In this document: one piece after another, positions 1 through 11,300 of the stretch
Layout of the letters: every line of letters begins with the position of its first letter
Position numbering within the stretch: position 1 is the first letter of the stretch
NCBI GenBank assembly: GCA_019649035.1
Contig: BMAT01006899.1
Coordinates: 20,576-41,850, forward strand
Length of the DNA stretch: 21,275 nt
Origin: Elysia marginata
Taxonomy: Eukaryota > Mollusca > Gastropoda > Plakobranchidae
Direction: 5' to 3'
Notes under the pieces: model-generated
Told to the model about the DNA's origin: nothing
Database searches by the model: none
Seen by the model: the letters and a program-made list of their open reading frames with translations, nothing else
Program-made: the position numbers and the translations under genes

Positions 1-2018
1 ACACAGAGAAATCGATGTGGTTCTACAGATTTTGCTTGTCACCAAGTACAACAAAGTTCATATAAAATTACTAGAGTCTTGCAACAGTTATCATCTAGTA
101 TTCCATACACGTATAACCATAAAAAACAATAGCTTTACATTACAAAACCTATAGATTAATTTCGTCAAATGTAACACCAGACAACAACCTAGATTTACAG
201 CATTGGCATTTCTTTCCTAATGTTTTAGGTATGCCTATCAAATAGCTTTTTGTGATTTTGTAACTAAAATTTCAATGAGTGAAAAAAAAATTCTTCATAA
301 GTGAAAATTAAATCCTGAGATATGATTGTGCAACAAAAATTTGCAAAAAAGTAACAAAAAAGCAACACAAAAAACCAAAGCAAAAAAAAAATAAGATTTC
401 CTGTTTCTCAGAATCATGCCAAATACAAAAGTTTCATTTTGGATGAATGCCCAGCATCTTAATTAAATGCTAAATTTCATCAGAAATTTTTAAGACCAAC
501 TGCAACTATGAAATCATGCCTCTTTCAGCAGATTTCCTTTAACATAATAATCTGCACTCCTTGTTAAGGTGAGTAAAATAATGACAATTTGGTTTTTAAG
601 GCAACATACAGATTGATAAATTTTGTCATGCTGTGTAAACAAGTAACAATGGATTTAAAGTTTAAAAAGAAAATGTGAATAAAAAAAAGACAAAACACAA
701 ACACAGATGCTATAATAAATCACAACAATGTTTTGCTGACAAAACTCATGCTGATCGAATTTTAAAATTAATTTCTGACTCAGAATCCAAAAAGTAAAAC
801 AAACCATGTTTATTAGTTTTGTTTGTTGGTCCACAGCTTTGATTTCCACTGGGAGACAATTTAAGTTGAGTAGTATCAATTAGGTGCAATTGTATATGAA
901 CTTAAGTAATGATAAAAAAAAATCAAAAATAAAATGTTTAAACTATAATTAATTTTAACAAATCAATCAAGCACAGTTTCCAGTGACCGGTTCTTCCTGG
1001 AAAGACTTTTCAACTTGAGTGGCGGCCAAATCAATCAGAGATAAACTCAATCACTAAAATGTAGCAGTGGGTTATTGATGAGGGTGTCCAGGCCAGAGAA
1101 AATAAAACATTTTAAAAGACTTTGAGCTCTCAGCATATTTATCACAGATCTCATGGCACAGAGGCCAAAGTATACAAAATGAAAAAAAAATTACTTGTAG
1201 ACTGATAAAGACCAGAAAAAACTTTTTAAAATCTACTTCATATTCAATATATACATTATAAAACCTTACTCTCCCTCCCCCTACACACACAAATAATGAC
1301 ACTTATTCAAACTATCCGTTTCTAAGGCAAAGTGTGCAAAGACTGTTGGAGCTGGTGCTTTTAAGAACAGAATCTTATGGTACTATTTAACAAATTTTAA
1401 ATTTGCTTTACCACGATATATTTCGTTATAGGAAAGTTTGGCATTAGAATCATTTCTATGTTCAAGTGTTGGTATAAAAATATATAATTTTATCCACTGC
1501 TTAAATGCCACACACCAACAATTCAAATTCCTTTTAGCTGCCTAAAATGCTTATAAAATAGTATTTATCCTAACCAAGAGAATAGTAGGGATGCAAGCAG
1601 CTTGTAAACAAAAAATAGGAAAATTTTCAACACTTTACGTATCGAAAACTGGTTTTGGACAACAACCTCTCTAACAATCTCTGACACACCTACTCAAAAA
1701 CAACACGACTCACATCAGAATTATTGTCATAAAGACTCTCTCTTATGAATTTACATTTTGGTTTACTATGACACTATGATCTGCATCTGAATCAGATAAA
1801 ACTGGGGCAACAGTCAGAGCCACTCCAACAATCATGAATATAAACTCTCATGATCTTCACTTCCTTACTAAAATCTTCATTTTTCTGACCATCATGCTTT
1901 TGAACTTTAAAAAATCCAGGAATATGTTATAAAAATCGACATTCCTAATAAACTTAGTAAACTTGCATCCCTCATAAAAAAAAAGCTAGCAAGAACATTG
2001 TCCACACTGTAGGCCTAC
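1..2018 (-). other. Intron (start of it) after the S4 exon
   Basis: AT-rich sequence with many A and T runs and a short (AC)n at about 1283. I searched the minus strand for the expected S5/pore/S6 exons and found none, so this is read as the beginning of a long intron. Small GC-richer patches near 967-1045 and 1081-1190 are open for short stretches but do not resemble any polycystin segment. Confidence 0.7.
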
Positions 2019-2309
2019 CTTGAAACACAGCAGAAACACCAGCAAGCCTTGCGCCCACCGCAGCATGCCATGCAGCAGGATTGTCATGCCCAGTGGTGAG
2101 GTAACCAACCTGTTCGACAGAAAATTGTCAATTTCCTCATTTGCTGTCACAATGCAGGCTACATAGAGGGCAGACTGGGTGCAGGCTGTGACCAGGACAA
2201 GCAGGTCGACCCAGTTCCAGACCTGGGAGAGAAACTCCAAGCTTGACTGCGAGCGGATCCGAGAGATGAGAATGACCAGCAGGTACAGCAGAAACAAGGA
2301 GAACATCAC
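2019..2309 (-). CDS. Exon: S2, S3 and S4 (last coding exon in window)
   Basis: 291 bases, 97 codons, phase 0-0, acceptor CCTGTTCCTCTTTAG, donor TTCAAG/GTAGGC. S2 is VMFSLFLLYLLVILI; S3 is VWNWVDLLVLVTACTQSALY, with the family WN..D pattern. S4 is GMLRWAQGLLVFLLCFK, with few positive charges, as in polycystin-1 proteins. If the donor were ignored, the frame would run on for ten residues to a stop at 1986. S5, pore and S6 should follow beyond position 1. Confidence 0.94.
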
Positions 2310-5300
2310 CTAAAGAGGAACAGGGAGTGGGGGGAGTAAGGCACCAATAAATATATAAAATGGAAATGAGCTTACAAATTGTCTATGTTCTCTTTATTTT
2401 GACTTTCAATACTTACTTAAGTTAGCACTAAAATATTTTTACTTGATGGATTCAATAAGTACAGTATACAAAAATCTGGACTTAAAATTTCTGATTGCAT
2501 TTTATATTCATACAAAACTTAGGTAACAAAACAAAAGAGATATTATTACAACTCTTCTCAGAAATCAGAGTAAGCCATTTGTAATCACCCTCACTTGATC
2601 ATTGCTAAAACCAAATAAATAAAAATGCCATTGTAAAAAAATCTTTTTTGTTTAACCTTAAAAGGGCAGGTCTCAAATGCAAAAATAGCTAGGCATATAA
2701 TTTTTTTTCATTCCTTAAAATAAGAAAAAAGTATTTGAATCTTTACAAAATCAGAAATGTGTAACATTCTCACAAAATGTCGGCTTGCACAATTTTAACA
2801 TCTAGAGATGTTAACATTATTAAGGAGCTCTTTAAAAGCTCATTAAAGCAGTGGAAAAAATTACTGTATTAATTTGGTTTGAGCTTGAGCTATTGCATTG
2901 CGAAAGTTGAGAATCAAAGAGACCAATTCTCAAGAAAATATAGAAACATGCTTTTAAGGATTTAATCTTAAAAAGGACTTCAAGAGATCATAACAGCTAT
3001 CAAGTTGATAAATTTATTTCCAGCCACAAATTTAACTGTTTTATATTATAGTTGTGTTTAATGAAACACATCATAAACTTCCAATACATACCAAGAAGAG
3101 CTTGAGGGACATTTTTATCCTGTGATAGAAAATGTCAATTTTCTAATGTTCAACATCAATTCCTTGTTGAGAGGCAGACTAAGATATTTTTATCCTCTCT
3201 GGAAATGTAAACATTTACCTGGCATACCATGAGAGGATCAAGGACTCCAGAGGAGAACCGGAGCAGCCGTTCTGTCTGGATGGTGGAGCTTGTCAGGACG
3301 CCACCTTAACACAATCACACGGAATCGGACAATCAAAAATAGCAGCAAATTTGACTTGTTCATGTGGCAAGTGAACCATATAACATGTACCACATTTTGT
3401 TAAGGCAAAAGATAACTGCTACAACACGTAGGAAACAATGGCCAGTTTTCCAATTGATCTTTTCACTATCATCAAAAAATATCAGCAAAACATATACAAA
3501 ATTTATGAGACATTCTCTCCTTTTCCTCTATACTCTAAAGCATGAACCGTTTTAGTATGTTTCCACAAAATGTTTATGACCCTCTGAAATGTTTACTTTT
3601 GAAAGCCTAAAAAACTGTTCAAAACGGCAATGCCTTTGAAGGTAAAATTTTCTACATTCAGCTCATACATTTTTGAAGCAAGACACTTGTGATGTGATAC
3701 ATACCTGACACAGCAAACTCAATCAGCACTGTGACGCAGGATGTAAGATCGTGGCTTGGGTTGTACACACAGAACTCCACAAACACGGCACGAGTATTGA
3801 GGTCAAGCCATCCCTCATTTTGCAATTGGGTCAAGGTCTCAAGGGTTGAGTTAAAGGTCACACCAAGGTGCTGGACATAGCCTGTGCCAGGGAAGAGCTG
3901 CTGCTGACCAAATTTGGAGGGTCTGAGAACAAGAGAAGAAAGTACAGTGAAAATCTCCAAAATGAAATTCTGATAGCAAGCAATTTTCATTATACAAAAT
4001 CTTCTAAGAATGAGTTTTTTTTTCTCCTGTGGCTGTTTCACAGTTAAATTCATAATAATACTTGAAATTGATGAGGTCAAATCTTTAAATGCAAAAGCCA
4101 AAAGAAGATTCTCCTTCTATTACCTAATAGTAGCCGTTTAACTCCTTAAAAGAACGCAAGGCTTACAGGAAACATTCATTCAGCAAAGCTACCATCCTAA
4201 CACACTAACTGCATTTAACCACTAGAATCACTCAGTTTGTTATTGTCTGGGAAGGTCATGCGTGTGAAGGGAGTGCTAATAATAGAGCAAAAAAAATTAT
4301 CTTAATAAGGAATTAATAAGTTTTGTACTACTAGACCTCATCAGGTTTTAATAATCCCACACTTGATAATATAAACACTTTCACTTTGTAAGATTATTAT
4401 TAATAATTTTATTATTATTATTATTATCATTATAATAATTATTATTATTATAATTATTATTATTATTATTATTATTGTTGTTAATGTTGTTATTATTACT
4501 ATCATTATAAGTATTATTATCATTAATATTATTATTGATATTGTTATTATTATGATTATTAATATTATAAGTATTATTATCATTGATATTAGTATTGATA
4601 TTTTTATTATTATTATTATAATTATATAATTTTAACTTTTATTATTATTACAAGTATTATTACTATTATTTTTATTATTATTATTACTACTACTACAATT
4701 GTTGCTGTTATTGTTGTTACTGTTAAAATTTTCTTTTTAAATCGAATTAAAAAAACATATGTAAACTTTTTGTTTTCACTAAGAGCTTACAAAGCCAGCT
4801 GACTGGCAGAGAAGTATATCCAGTCTGCTATGGAATTCTGGGTGGGCAGCCATCCTGTTTTGAACGGTTGGGTTAGCGGGTCTGATGCAGCATCTGGGTC
4901 AACGCAGCGTCGAGTTATCAACTGAGGAACAGACTGCAGGAAGAGGCTCGAGTCGACCAGACATGTCACTGCAGACATTAAAGCCAGTTGGTTAGTTACA
5001 GGAAGAAGGTAGGGAGTGAGAGGGTGTGTGTTTGAAGGATAGGAAAATGAGTGAATGATGATGCACTCACAGAGATAGAGAGAGAGACAGAGACAGAGAG
5101 AGATGAAGAGAGTGCTTGAGGGAGAACAAGAGAATAAGTAAAAGATTCAGTAAAAGAGAGAGAAACTTATTTGAAAAAAATCATAACAAAAAAATATTCA
5201 GAGAAAGAGACGAAAAACGTCCTAACAAAGAAAAGGAAATGCACTCACCATTTCCAGTTCTGAACTGCCTCATCTGTGCCGGGCCCATTAAGTAACCATA

Positions 5301-8300
5301 AGATTCTGTCCCCTGTAATTCTCTATGATGAACTGCTGGAGCCAAGATGGCCTCCGACCACTCCCAGAAGTTAGAGATACTGGTGAAAAAACCAAACATG
5401 ATATATTCGCTTCATTGAACTCAAACAGCTTAAACAATTTGAAAATTAGGAATCTTAATAAAAAAAAAAAATTTTAAAACACATTCCTTGTTCCCTCTTG
5501 TTTTAAACCAGAATCTAATACATGCATTTACAAAGCTGCCTGTTTTATGCTGCTTTAGTATTTGAAACCTGAAAAATTTTACTTTAAAAAAAGAAGCAAC
5601 TAAAAGTGTGAAAATTGCAACATTTAAAACATTTTGACTGGTTGCTATCTAATTTGTTGGCTGACCCTTTGAGATTGGTGAGGTTAAGTCCTGTATCTGT
5701 GCTGAGGTATAATTTGTTGTGGATGTTGTCCAAGGTGAAGAAAGCTCCACCAGCTGATCCGCTGAAGTTGATGAATGTGATGGCCAGGAGCAAGGCAAAC
5801 ATGAGTGTGAACATGACAACCTCGCGTAACATCGTCTGGAGTTGGAGCTTCTTCTTCCCCTCTAGCTTGGCCTGTAGCAGCGCAAAGCCACCTAGGGGTC
5901 TGAACTTGATGTCCTGAGATAAGAAGAAGCAGGGGAAACTGAGAAACGTACACATTGTTTCCATTTACCCAGTAAATGATTGTTGGATCAAGCTTTGAGT
6001 AAAAATGTGAGTATTGAATAAAAGGTTTTTATAACTTTAACAAGAGAATATTGTTAACATAAGACTTTTAATGACATTTAAAAACACAAGAAAATTTGGT
6101 AAACAGACAAATTTACTTAGCAGTCAGCATTAGATAAGACAGTATAACTTTTGACTCACGCTCTTATCATGCCATTAAAAATAAAACCTTTCGGGCAGAC
6201 ATGTTATAAGATTGAAAAAAAAATGCAAAACTTTTTTTTTTGCAACAACTAAGGTGAAAATAATTATAGATAATTCAGTTCACCTTGATTTGTTCATTTG
6301 CCTCCACTGTGGGCTTAAGATCAATGGTGTCATGGTCATATAACCCTCCATCTTTAGAGAGCAAAGAAGGCACAGTGGCCATGAACAAAACCTGTAAAAA
6401 TAAAAATAAAGGAAAGTCACAAAACAAATTTAAGAGAAGGAAGGAAATAAAGTCATTAAAGTATGAAGTTATATATCTAATGTATTAAGGTCTTTTTTTC
6501 AATATGTGTGCAATCTGTTGGGTTTCTGGAGAAATGTATTCTTGTGTTCTATTTCATTGACATGCATGGTCTTTCAGTTGTTCCTGATATGCTTAGGTAA
6601 ATACAATTTAATGTTTTTTGAGAAGAGTTTGAACCTTTTTTTTTAAAAAAAACTTTTTCTTAAAAATATGAGGTACAATCTCAGTTTCTATTCAACAAAT
6701 TCCAAACTCAAGAATCAAGTTTCAGTTTTATATAAATGTCAAAACTATCAACACATAAGGTAAATTTTTTTTCTAACTGAGAGCTATAAAAATTTCTTAT
6801 TCTTAGACCATCCAGCTTTGAGAAGATCTGAGAGTGAGAAACAGCAAGGGTGGCGACTTACTCTGAGAGGCTCAACCACCAGGATGGAGACTGCGACACT
6901 GCAGCAAAGGGAGACTACCCACTTAAGCGAGGCACTTGAACCAAATCTATCAGAAAAAGATTAAAAGCTTAAATTATGAGGCAACAAATTGTGCTTTTAC
7001 TAACAGAAAGATATCAGAAAAGCTCATCATTTAACTCACCAATTAGTAGTATGTTTGTCAAAGTAAAATATGCCATTTCTGTGTTAAAAAAGTGCCATAA
7101 TATGCCACCAAAAAGACTAGAAAAAATGTCAAGGTTAGCAGAAAATGCTTACAGCCACTGCAACGTTAACCGGTTCTTAGGATATACAAAGCAAAAATAC
7201 AAGTTTAGATCTATCTAGATTTAGACTAGGTTAAGGTGAATATGTAAGACCTAGTTCATGTTTTTTTCCAATCTCCAAACTCTTGAAAACTACCACCTGG
7301 ATCCTAACAACTAGGTATATCATATCTAGAATAACACCTTGTTCAAGAGATTTAGATTTAAACAATCTTTCTTCACCAATGAAAGCATGGTTTTTTATGC
7401 AACGTGAATTTTCTCACTGTGATGTGTGCACCCGCACTTTCCGAAGATGTCAGGTATGTCATGAACTTATATGAGAATGTTAATAATCTTCTTGGTTTCA
7501 GTTTAACTTTGATAAGCAGTGCTTTTTTCTTTTAATATCAAGTGCCACAAAGGCTAAAAATTATGCTGCAACTATCCAAAAGGAAGAAGAAGGGCATATT
7601 TTATGGGAGTAGGGAAATGGATCAGCTTTGCCTTAGCTTTGCCAGCTCATGAAACACGCCGAACTGAAATGACTTAAACATTATGGTAGCCCATTTGGTA
7701 AGAACTTTGGCCTTGGTCAGTATCTTTTGAGAAAAAAAAAACTATTTCTGCTGACATCCAGGGCTATACCAACTTGTCTCTTACTATGCCAGGTCATAAC
7801 AGTGATGAAGTATGATTCTCACCTGTAGCCGTAGAGAAGAACCAAGATGGCCGCAAGCAGACACAGTTTGATGCACACAGCATATGCCAGGTACACACAC
7901 CAGTGAGGCAGTAACAAAGGGAAACAACTATTGTGTGGAGATCTCTGCCTGGAGTGTAGTAAAGTCACAGGCAGGCCTTGAGAAGTTGTGTTGCTCGTCG
8001 ATCTCCGTAGTCCTGTCATTAAGATTTTAGTTACTTTGAGTTTCAGTCACTTCATAGCCATTATTTTAATCGATGCGAGATAAGATTCAAACATTAAGTT
8101 TTATTCCAATATTAAGTCTCACAACCAATTCAAATGAAAAAGATATAGCAAATTTCACATTCCAAGGCATTGTTATCATGAACAATGGATTTTTTGGAGG
8201 TTTCAAATGTCAAATATTCATGAAATTATCCATATTTTGGGGAAAGATACTAAAGCATTGGGGGGGTCGGTGGGCTTAGCGATATAGAGTTATAGCACTC

Positions 8301-11300
8301 AACTACAGAGCAGGAGGTCACAGGTTCAAGACACGGACTTAGAGGCTGAAAAACCTCTGCTGTCACCCAGCCTAATAGCTTGGGTACCTGTTTGGTAACT
8401 GGGGAAGGTTAAAGCAGCTAAAGGAGAGGGTTGGACTCCATTCTTCACATGCTGTGCCCTAGATACTGTGCACCTGTACATCATATTGCCCTTACAGCCT
8501 CTTTAGTTATGGGACCTCTACCTTACTAAAGCATTTGTTGATATAAAATAAAGGGGAAAAGAAGAAAATAAAAACTTTAAAAGGGCGATTTTTCAAATCA
8601 GAATTTATGACATCCCACTCAAGTAAAAAATTGTGTTAAGAACTTATTAAGCTAAAAGTCTTAAGGTGACCAATCAACCTCTATTTCATCATAATTAAGG
8701 AGACATTTTTATTCTGCTTTGCTGTTTTCAATATTCTTTAACATAAAACTTTTCCACCTTTAATTCAGAGGATCTATTGTATAACATGATCTAAATATTT
8801 GAATATCAAAACAGCATACCCAATATCTAAACTAAAGATTCTATCCTGGACCATTTGCTAAACACAATATAAAATGTTTGACTTTCAACTACTCAGAGCA
8901 TCCCTCCAGTATAAATAAAACGAGAATTTTACAAGAAGATTTGCACCTCCATGGGTTTTTTTTTTCTGCAACTTGCAAGCATTAAAAGACATTCCGATAC
9001 AGCTTTTGAGAAAATCTAAACTTTAACTACATAGAACAGGTAAGGCTGCCTTCTCACCACAGTTGTCAGAGAGAGTACTTTTCGATTTTGTAGAGGCAGA
9101 AACAACTGTGGGCCTGGCCCTTTCCCTGCTCTCACGCCTGCTGTCAGCACTGCTAGTTGTGGCTGGTGCACCCCTCACGCTGCTTCCACTGAGAACAGCT
9201 GAGCCTGATTTGGAGTTGCGCCTTGGGATGAGAATTTAGGAGGTCATAGAGGTTAGAAGGTTAAATAGGTCAGAAAGTTTAAAAGCAAGGACATTGTATT
9301 TATAAATAAATTCAAATAACAGCTTATTTGCTAGACTACAAAACAACGTAGAGGTCCTTGCAATCACGTTGCCTTCTATATAAAAAAAAAAAGCAGCAGT
9401 AAAACTAACCCTTTACTGAACAAGTTATTAGACCAAAAGTAAACTGCGTAAAATATAAACAGGTTCAGAGCATCTCTCTTACTAGTTTAAATCTTTTCAA
9501 GTGCTGTCATCCATGAAAGAGGTTTCAAAGTTCATCGATTATTCACATAATAATTCACATAATGTGGTATAAGGTAGAGAGGATGTAGGCTGTCTCTAGT
9601 GTCAATGACACACATCAAGTAAAAAATTAGAAAAAAGTTTATACAGAGCTACCAACTCTTGATCAACTGGCTACTCTTTATTTCCTTTTCCAAAGCGTTT
9701 CAGTATTAGAACTGAGAGGGACAAGATGCATGTAAAACAAAGATTTCTTGATGTATTCATGAGTTATATATAAAAGAGTCACTTGCAAATGATACTGAGT
9801 CCTTAATATGAAAAAAGCCTGATACTTAATTGAGTGCTCAGCAGAAAAATCATAGCTTTAGCTAATCCTCGAAAACATCAAGTAGTGTTTATGTTTAAAA
9901 AAACTGGCTATTCTCTTTTGCACTTGGCCTCCCTGCTTTATTTTTTTCCCTTGCATTATGCTGATTACAAGTATATTCCTTCATCGCAGCTTATTTCAAC
10001 ACTTTAAGTTTGACATCAGGTATTTTGGCAGTTCTTCTAGTACTGAAGTACTAAAACCAGTACCAACTGTCAGCAGCTCTGTTTATACTGTCAAAACCTA
10101 CCTGTCCACATAAGACGTGAGCTCTGGTTCTCTTCGAGGGTTGAATGCAGGTGGTCGACTGGCAGATGAGGTTTGTAGCTCCTCCAACCCTTCGTTCACC
10201 CACTCGTCATCTGAGTCGAACAGCTCCATCAAACTATCCTGCTTTTTCCTGGGTGGTTTGTTGAAATGTTATACTTGAATATATTGGTTTATATTTCTGG
10301 CAACCAGAGCAAATGAGTCACATGTCTCAAACTCCACAGTACAAGGCATGGACATTTTTATCTATGCAATTTTTCTGAGCTTCCCATGTTTAAAAGTGCA
10401 TTGAATCATCAAAACTTTGTGGAAAGATTATAGCAATTCTTTTGCTTTAGACTCAAGAGGAAAAGAAGAATAGCTCTATTTTTGAAAACATTTTCTCAAA
10501 TTAAAAAAAAGAAAACAGATTGTAATCTTTGTGCCCAACGAAGTTTTGTGTAAAACTAAGTAAAACATTGATTGAATTTGCTGTTACAACTGTCTGCGAA
10601 TCGACAAAGGTAATGATATTTATTCGTAAAAGAAACTTAATTACACAGATAAGATTGATGCTCCTTTTAATCTTTTTCCTAATCATGATAAATTATATTT
10701 TATTTCACCTTAAGATATCTGTAAAAAAAACAATGCTAAGTAGAAAAATTGAAAAGAAACAAAAAAAATTAAATTGAAATTGAAAACTGAATTTAAACTC
10801 TCATTTCTCAGCTGTGTATGGTTTATAATCATCCATTTGTTCACAATACCAACTTTAGTAAAGATCAAATATGAGAAGTAAGAGTACAAAAATATCTTAT
10901 TTTGTCCGTACTTTTAAAGCTGTTATATCACTGTGCCCACATCTGATCACGCTTATCTACACAGCTCCACATGCAGCTTTAATTTCTCTTTTTTAGATCG
11001 AACCTACTGACAACCAGAAAACCCCAACAAAACAATCCACAATTGTTAAGACTAAACAGCAATAACTTCATGAAACCACAAGCTTATACCTTAGATCTTG
11101 AGAAAGTTTCCGTTTTCGATTTCTCTCTTCATCTCGGGCAATTTCAGCATCCATCTCATCTAATCTTTGTTGTAAATCGTCATCACTGTCGTCTATAGAC
11201 TGTTGAAACAAATAATTTAGAGACGTGAAGAATAGGTTGCTAGTAAAAATAATTTCTGCTCTAAGAAAAAGATTGCAGAAAAACAATCTCAGCAGCAAAA

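Larger units (their letters stand above)
8013..9057 (-). other. Intron containing a SINE
   Basis: 1,045 bases between the last two loop exons. A tRNA-derived SINE occupies 8260-8523 (listed separately). The rest is AT-rich with no visible features. Confidence 0.85.

Noticed and set aside
967..1045. Minus-strand open stretch LIDLAATQVEKSFQEEPVTG ending in a stop, GC-richer than its surroundings, as a possible C-terminal exon.
   Set aside because: The pore and S6 exons that should come before it are not between it and the S4 exon, and no convincing acceptor in the right phase is present.
1072..1302. Minus-strand frame with hydrophobic stretches, as a possible S5 exon.
   Set aside because: No match to the S4-S5 linker or pore motifs, no good acceptor; composition is that of AT-rich intron.
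4341..4583. Poly-isoleucine 'membrane' peptide.
   Set aside because: It is the translation of the ATT microsatellite.
5615..5917. 100-codon plus-strand frame.
   Set aside because: Exact antisense of the S1 exon; the minus strand carries the conserved protein.
7283..7474. Plus-strand CDVCTRTFRRCQVCHE resembling a zinc-binding CxxC pattern.
   Set aside because: Single short patch without flanking finger residues, opposite strand in an intron, no exon structure.
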